Shown in pieces: positions 62,351-64,000 of a stretch of 64,000 nucleotides of DNA. The DNA comes from Nocardioides sp. zg-1228. Its GTDB lineage: Bacteria; Actinomycetota; Actinomycetes; Propionibacteriales; Nocardioidaceae. The stretch is from positions 2,418,001 through 2,482,000 of the forward strand of contig NZ_CP070961.1 in NCBI RefSeq assembly GCF_017086465.1, given 5' to 3'. A model generated the notes under the pieces. The model did no database searches. It was not told where the DNA came from and saw only the letters and a list, made by a program, of their open reading frames with translations. Within the stretch, counting starts at the first letter, position 1. Each line of letters opens with the position of its first letter. The translations under genes were made by a program, and so were the position numbers.

Positions 62351-63264
62351 GCCCGAAGAAGCCCTTCCAGAAGCGCCTGCCCACCGTGCTGCCGCCCGCG
62401 CCGCGCCGTCCACCCGAGCAGCAGGCCTCCGCGCGGCGCGCGCCCCGCCCGGCAGGACCCCGTGCCGCCGCACCCGCCTCACCGGCGCCCGCACCCGCCC
62501 CCGCCGCTGTCCCCGCCCCTCCTCCCGCTCCTGTCCCCGCCCCTGTCCCCGCCGCTCCCCCCGCTCCTGTCCCGGTCGCCGGCCCGGACCGGCCGAGCCG
62601 GCCGGACCGCCGGACGCCCCTGCTCGTGGCGCTCGCGCTCGCGGGGGTCCTCGGAGGCGCCGTCGGGGTGTGGCAGGTCGTCGGGGTGGACGGGTCGTCG
62701 CGCCCACCGGCGGCCGCCCTGCCGATCGACGGCTGGCCCGCGGCGGGCGAGTCGCGGGCCGTGACCGAGGTGCGCGCCGACGGCGACCTCGAGGTCACGC
62801 ACTGGATCCACTCCGACCTCCCGCTCGACGAGGTCGGGCTCACGCTGCCGGACCTCGACGGGGCCGTCCAGATCGCGGCGGCCGACGTGGAGGTCGTCGC
62901 CGACGGTCGCACCGCAGCCGGGCCGCGCGTCGTGCCCGCGGGCGGGTCGTCGTACTCCTTCGCCGAGGCGACGCGCATCCAGGTGCGCTACCGGCTCACG
63001 GGTGCGGTCGAGCGGAGCTCGTCGGCCGACGGCCGCGGGCTCGCGACCACGACGTCGCTCGACGTCACCGCGACCCAGGCGCGCGACGTGCGGGTGGTGC
63101 GGTCGCAGGAGGTGCTGTCGCTGGCGTGTGCCGCGCCCGACCGCCGGCCCACGCCGTGCGGCACCTCGGGCGGGGTGTCGGGCGGCACGGACCAGTGGCG
63201 CGTCGAGCTCACCGGGGACGACCCCGTCGACCGGGTGCTCGCCGTGGTGACGATCCCGTCCTGA
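62347..63264 (+). CDS. Pro/Ala-rich single-span protein, function unknown
   Basis: A 305-residue protein. A basic N-terminus and long Pro/Ala linker (APAPAPAAVPAPPPAPVPAP, 40-80) precede one membrane segment (about 91-112) and an extracytoplasmic beta-rich domain with VEVVADGRT and GGSSYSFAEATRIQVRYRL. The extracellular cysteines (LACAAP, TPCGT) may form a disulphide. I do not recognise a family. Overlap with the sortase gene suggests it works with it on the surface. Confidence 0.75.
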   Translation: MSPKKPFQKRLPTVLPPAPRRPPEQQASARRAPRPAGPRAAAPASPAPAPAPAAVPAPPPAPVPAPVPAAPPAPVPVAGPDRPSRPDRRTPLLVALALAGVLGGAVGVWQVVGVDGSSRPPAAALPIDGWPAAGESRAVTEVRADGDLEVTHWIHSDLPLDEVGLTLPDLDGAVQIAAADVEVVADGRTAAGPRVVPAGGSSYSFAEATRIQVRYRLTGAVERSSSADGRGLATTTSLDVTATQARDVRVVRSQEVLSLACAAPDRRPTPCGTSGGVSGGTDQWRVELTGDDPVDRVLAVVTIPS

Positions 63265-63273
63265 GCGGCGCGA

Positions 63274-63915
63274 TCAGGACTCGTCGAGCCCGTTCTCGAT
63301 GGCCCACCGGGTCAGCTGCACCCGGTTGTTCATCTGCAGCTTGCGCAGGGTGTTGTGCACATGGTTCTGCACGGTGCGGTGCGAGATCACCAGGCGCCCG
63401 GCGATCTGCTTGTAGCTCATGCCGGTGGCGACCATCTTGAGGATCTCGGTCTCCCGCTCGGTCAGCTGGTCACGCGGGTCGTCGGCGGGGCCGTCGGCGA
63501 TGCGGCGGAACTCCCCCAGCACCAGCCCGGCCAGTCCGGGGGTGAACACCGTGTCGCCCTCGGCGACCCGGGCCACCGCGTCGATGAGCTCGGCGCTGGA
63601 GGCCGACTTGACCAGGTAGCCGGTGGCACCGGCCTTGACGGCGTCGAGGACGTCGGCCTGCTCACCGCTGGCGGAGAGGATCAGCACGCGGGCCGCGGGG
63701 TCGTGCTCGAGCATCATGCCGGTGACCTGCACCCCGCTGTGGTCGGGCAGCTGGAGGTCGAGGACCACCACCTGCGGCGCCGCCGCGGGAAACCGGGCCA
63801 TCGCCTCACGCCCGTTGGCGGCCACCGCCACGACCTCGTGCCCGGCCGCCTGCAGGTCCCGCTCGACCGCGTCGCGCCACATGGGGTGGTCGTCGACCAC
63901 CATCACCCTGACCAT
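63274..63915 (-). CDS. LuxR-family two-component response regulator (MacR-like)
   Basis: A 213-residue regulator: REC domain with phospho-Asp53 (VVLDLQLPD), VDDHPMWRDAVE, and LuxR/GerE HTH (LTERETEILKMVATGMSYKQIAGRLVISHRTVQNHVHN). By position and sequence it resembles Streptomyces MacR, partner of MacS. The ATG 63915 follows GGAGGGGGG. Confidence 0.9.
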   Translation of the reverse strand: MVRVMVVDDHPMWRDAVERDLQAAGHEVVAVAANGREAMARFPAAAPQVVVLDLQLPDHSGVQVTGMMLEHDPAARVLILSASGEQADVLDAVKAGATGYLVKSASSAELIDAVARVAEGDTVFTPGLAGLVLGEFRRIADGPADDPRDQLTERETEILKMVATGMSYKQIAGRLVISHRTVQNHVHNTLRKLQMNNRVQLTRWAIENGLDES

Positions 63916-63942
63916 GCGTCCCCCCTCCGAGAGCTGGGCAGG

Positions 63943-63948
63943 AGACTA
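63943..63948 (-). promoter_or_regulatory. -10 candidate of the response regulator
   Basis: TAGTCT 27 nt before the ATG in the short gap after the upstream gene. Confidence 0.35.
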
Positions 63949-63954
63949 GACCAG

Positions 63955-64000
63955 TCAGGCGCCGGGCGGGACGTAGCGACCGCGGCGGTGCGCCAGGGGC
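63955..64000 (-). CDS. C-terminal end of a probable sensor histidine kinase (MacS-like)
   Basis: Only 14 codons and the TGA are inside the window (ending RRGRYVPPGA). Kinase identity is inferred from position immediately upstream of the MacR-like regulator on the same strand, not from sequence. Confidence 0.4.
   Translation of the reverse strand, partial: PLAHRRGRYVPPGA

Overview
The window is one contiguous stretch of high-GC actinobacterial chromosome. Gene content and order (a complete dcw cell-wall/division cluster with wag31, sepF, ylmE and pgeF; a class II DAHP synthase beside a PASTA-domain kinase; SAV_6107, DUF3040 and Rv2175c families; abundant GTG starts) fit Nocardioides or a close relative in the Propionibacteriales. 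The species is an inference. I see no rRNA, tRNA, CRISPR array, insertion sequence or prophage. This is core chromosome with a few accessory cassettes.

Layout. 1-7.2 kb: dnaE1 (cut by the left edge), a DUF2332 protein, a secreted ThuA-domain protein with its own promoter and operator-like repeat, then an overlapping minus-strand run of lspA, a pseudouridine synthase and an unusual GNAT-chorismate mutase fusion. 7.1-9.9 kb: a DksA-type zinc-finger protein with a histone H1-like tail, wag31/divIVA, yggT and sepF. 9.9-27.5 kb: the dcw cluster on the minus strand in transcription order mraZ, small membrane ORF, rsmH, ftsL, ftsI, murE, murF, mraY, murD, ftsW, murG, murC, ftsQ, ftsZ, pgeF, yggS. 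Many junctions are 4-nt ATGA/GTGA overlaps, so translation is probably coupled. 27.5-32.6 kb: a divergent moxR-DUF58-transglutaminase operon whose upstream region carries an inverted copy of the mraZ operator sequence. 32.9-36.7 kb: DUF3040, dinB, a methyltransferase, and a tiny ORF plus HEPN gene behind a promoter with a perfect SOS (LexA) box. 36.8-50.4 kb: ybaK-like, DUF4126, phytoene-desaturase-like, metF, a prenyl synthase, a barstar/RNase pair, an Rv2175c-like regulator, a GH16-like secreted protein, a PASTA kinase, an EamA transporter, a zinc-ribbon membrane protein, threonine aldolase and DAHP synthase. This order resembles the M. tuberculosis Rv2172c-Rv2178c region with insertions. 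50.4-64 kb: phosphoesterase, amino acid permease, PPi-type phosphofructokinase, MFS, DUF1028, glycerol kinase, a coiled-coil protein, GNAT, arylamine N-acetyltransferase, a DUF4397-sortase-membrane protein cassette, and a LuxR-type response regulator next to the end of a probable kinase.

Regulatory architecture is the most striking theme. At least 17 genes have a TANNNT -10 hexamer (mostly TAGGNT) exactly 6 or 7 nt before the start codon, the geometry expected for leaderless mRNAs. In three cases the TAG stop codon of the previous gene is itself the first half of the next gene's -10. One divergent pair (MFS/DUF1028) fits two such promoters into a 22-nt gap. The best candidate for an undescribed system is the SOS-box promoter, 30-codon ORF and HEPN gene (intact R-X4-H motif) next to dinB.
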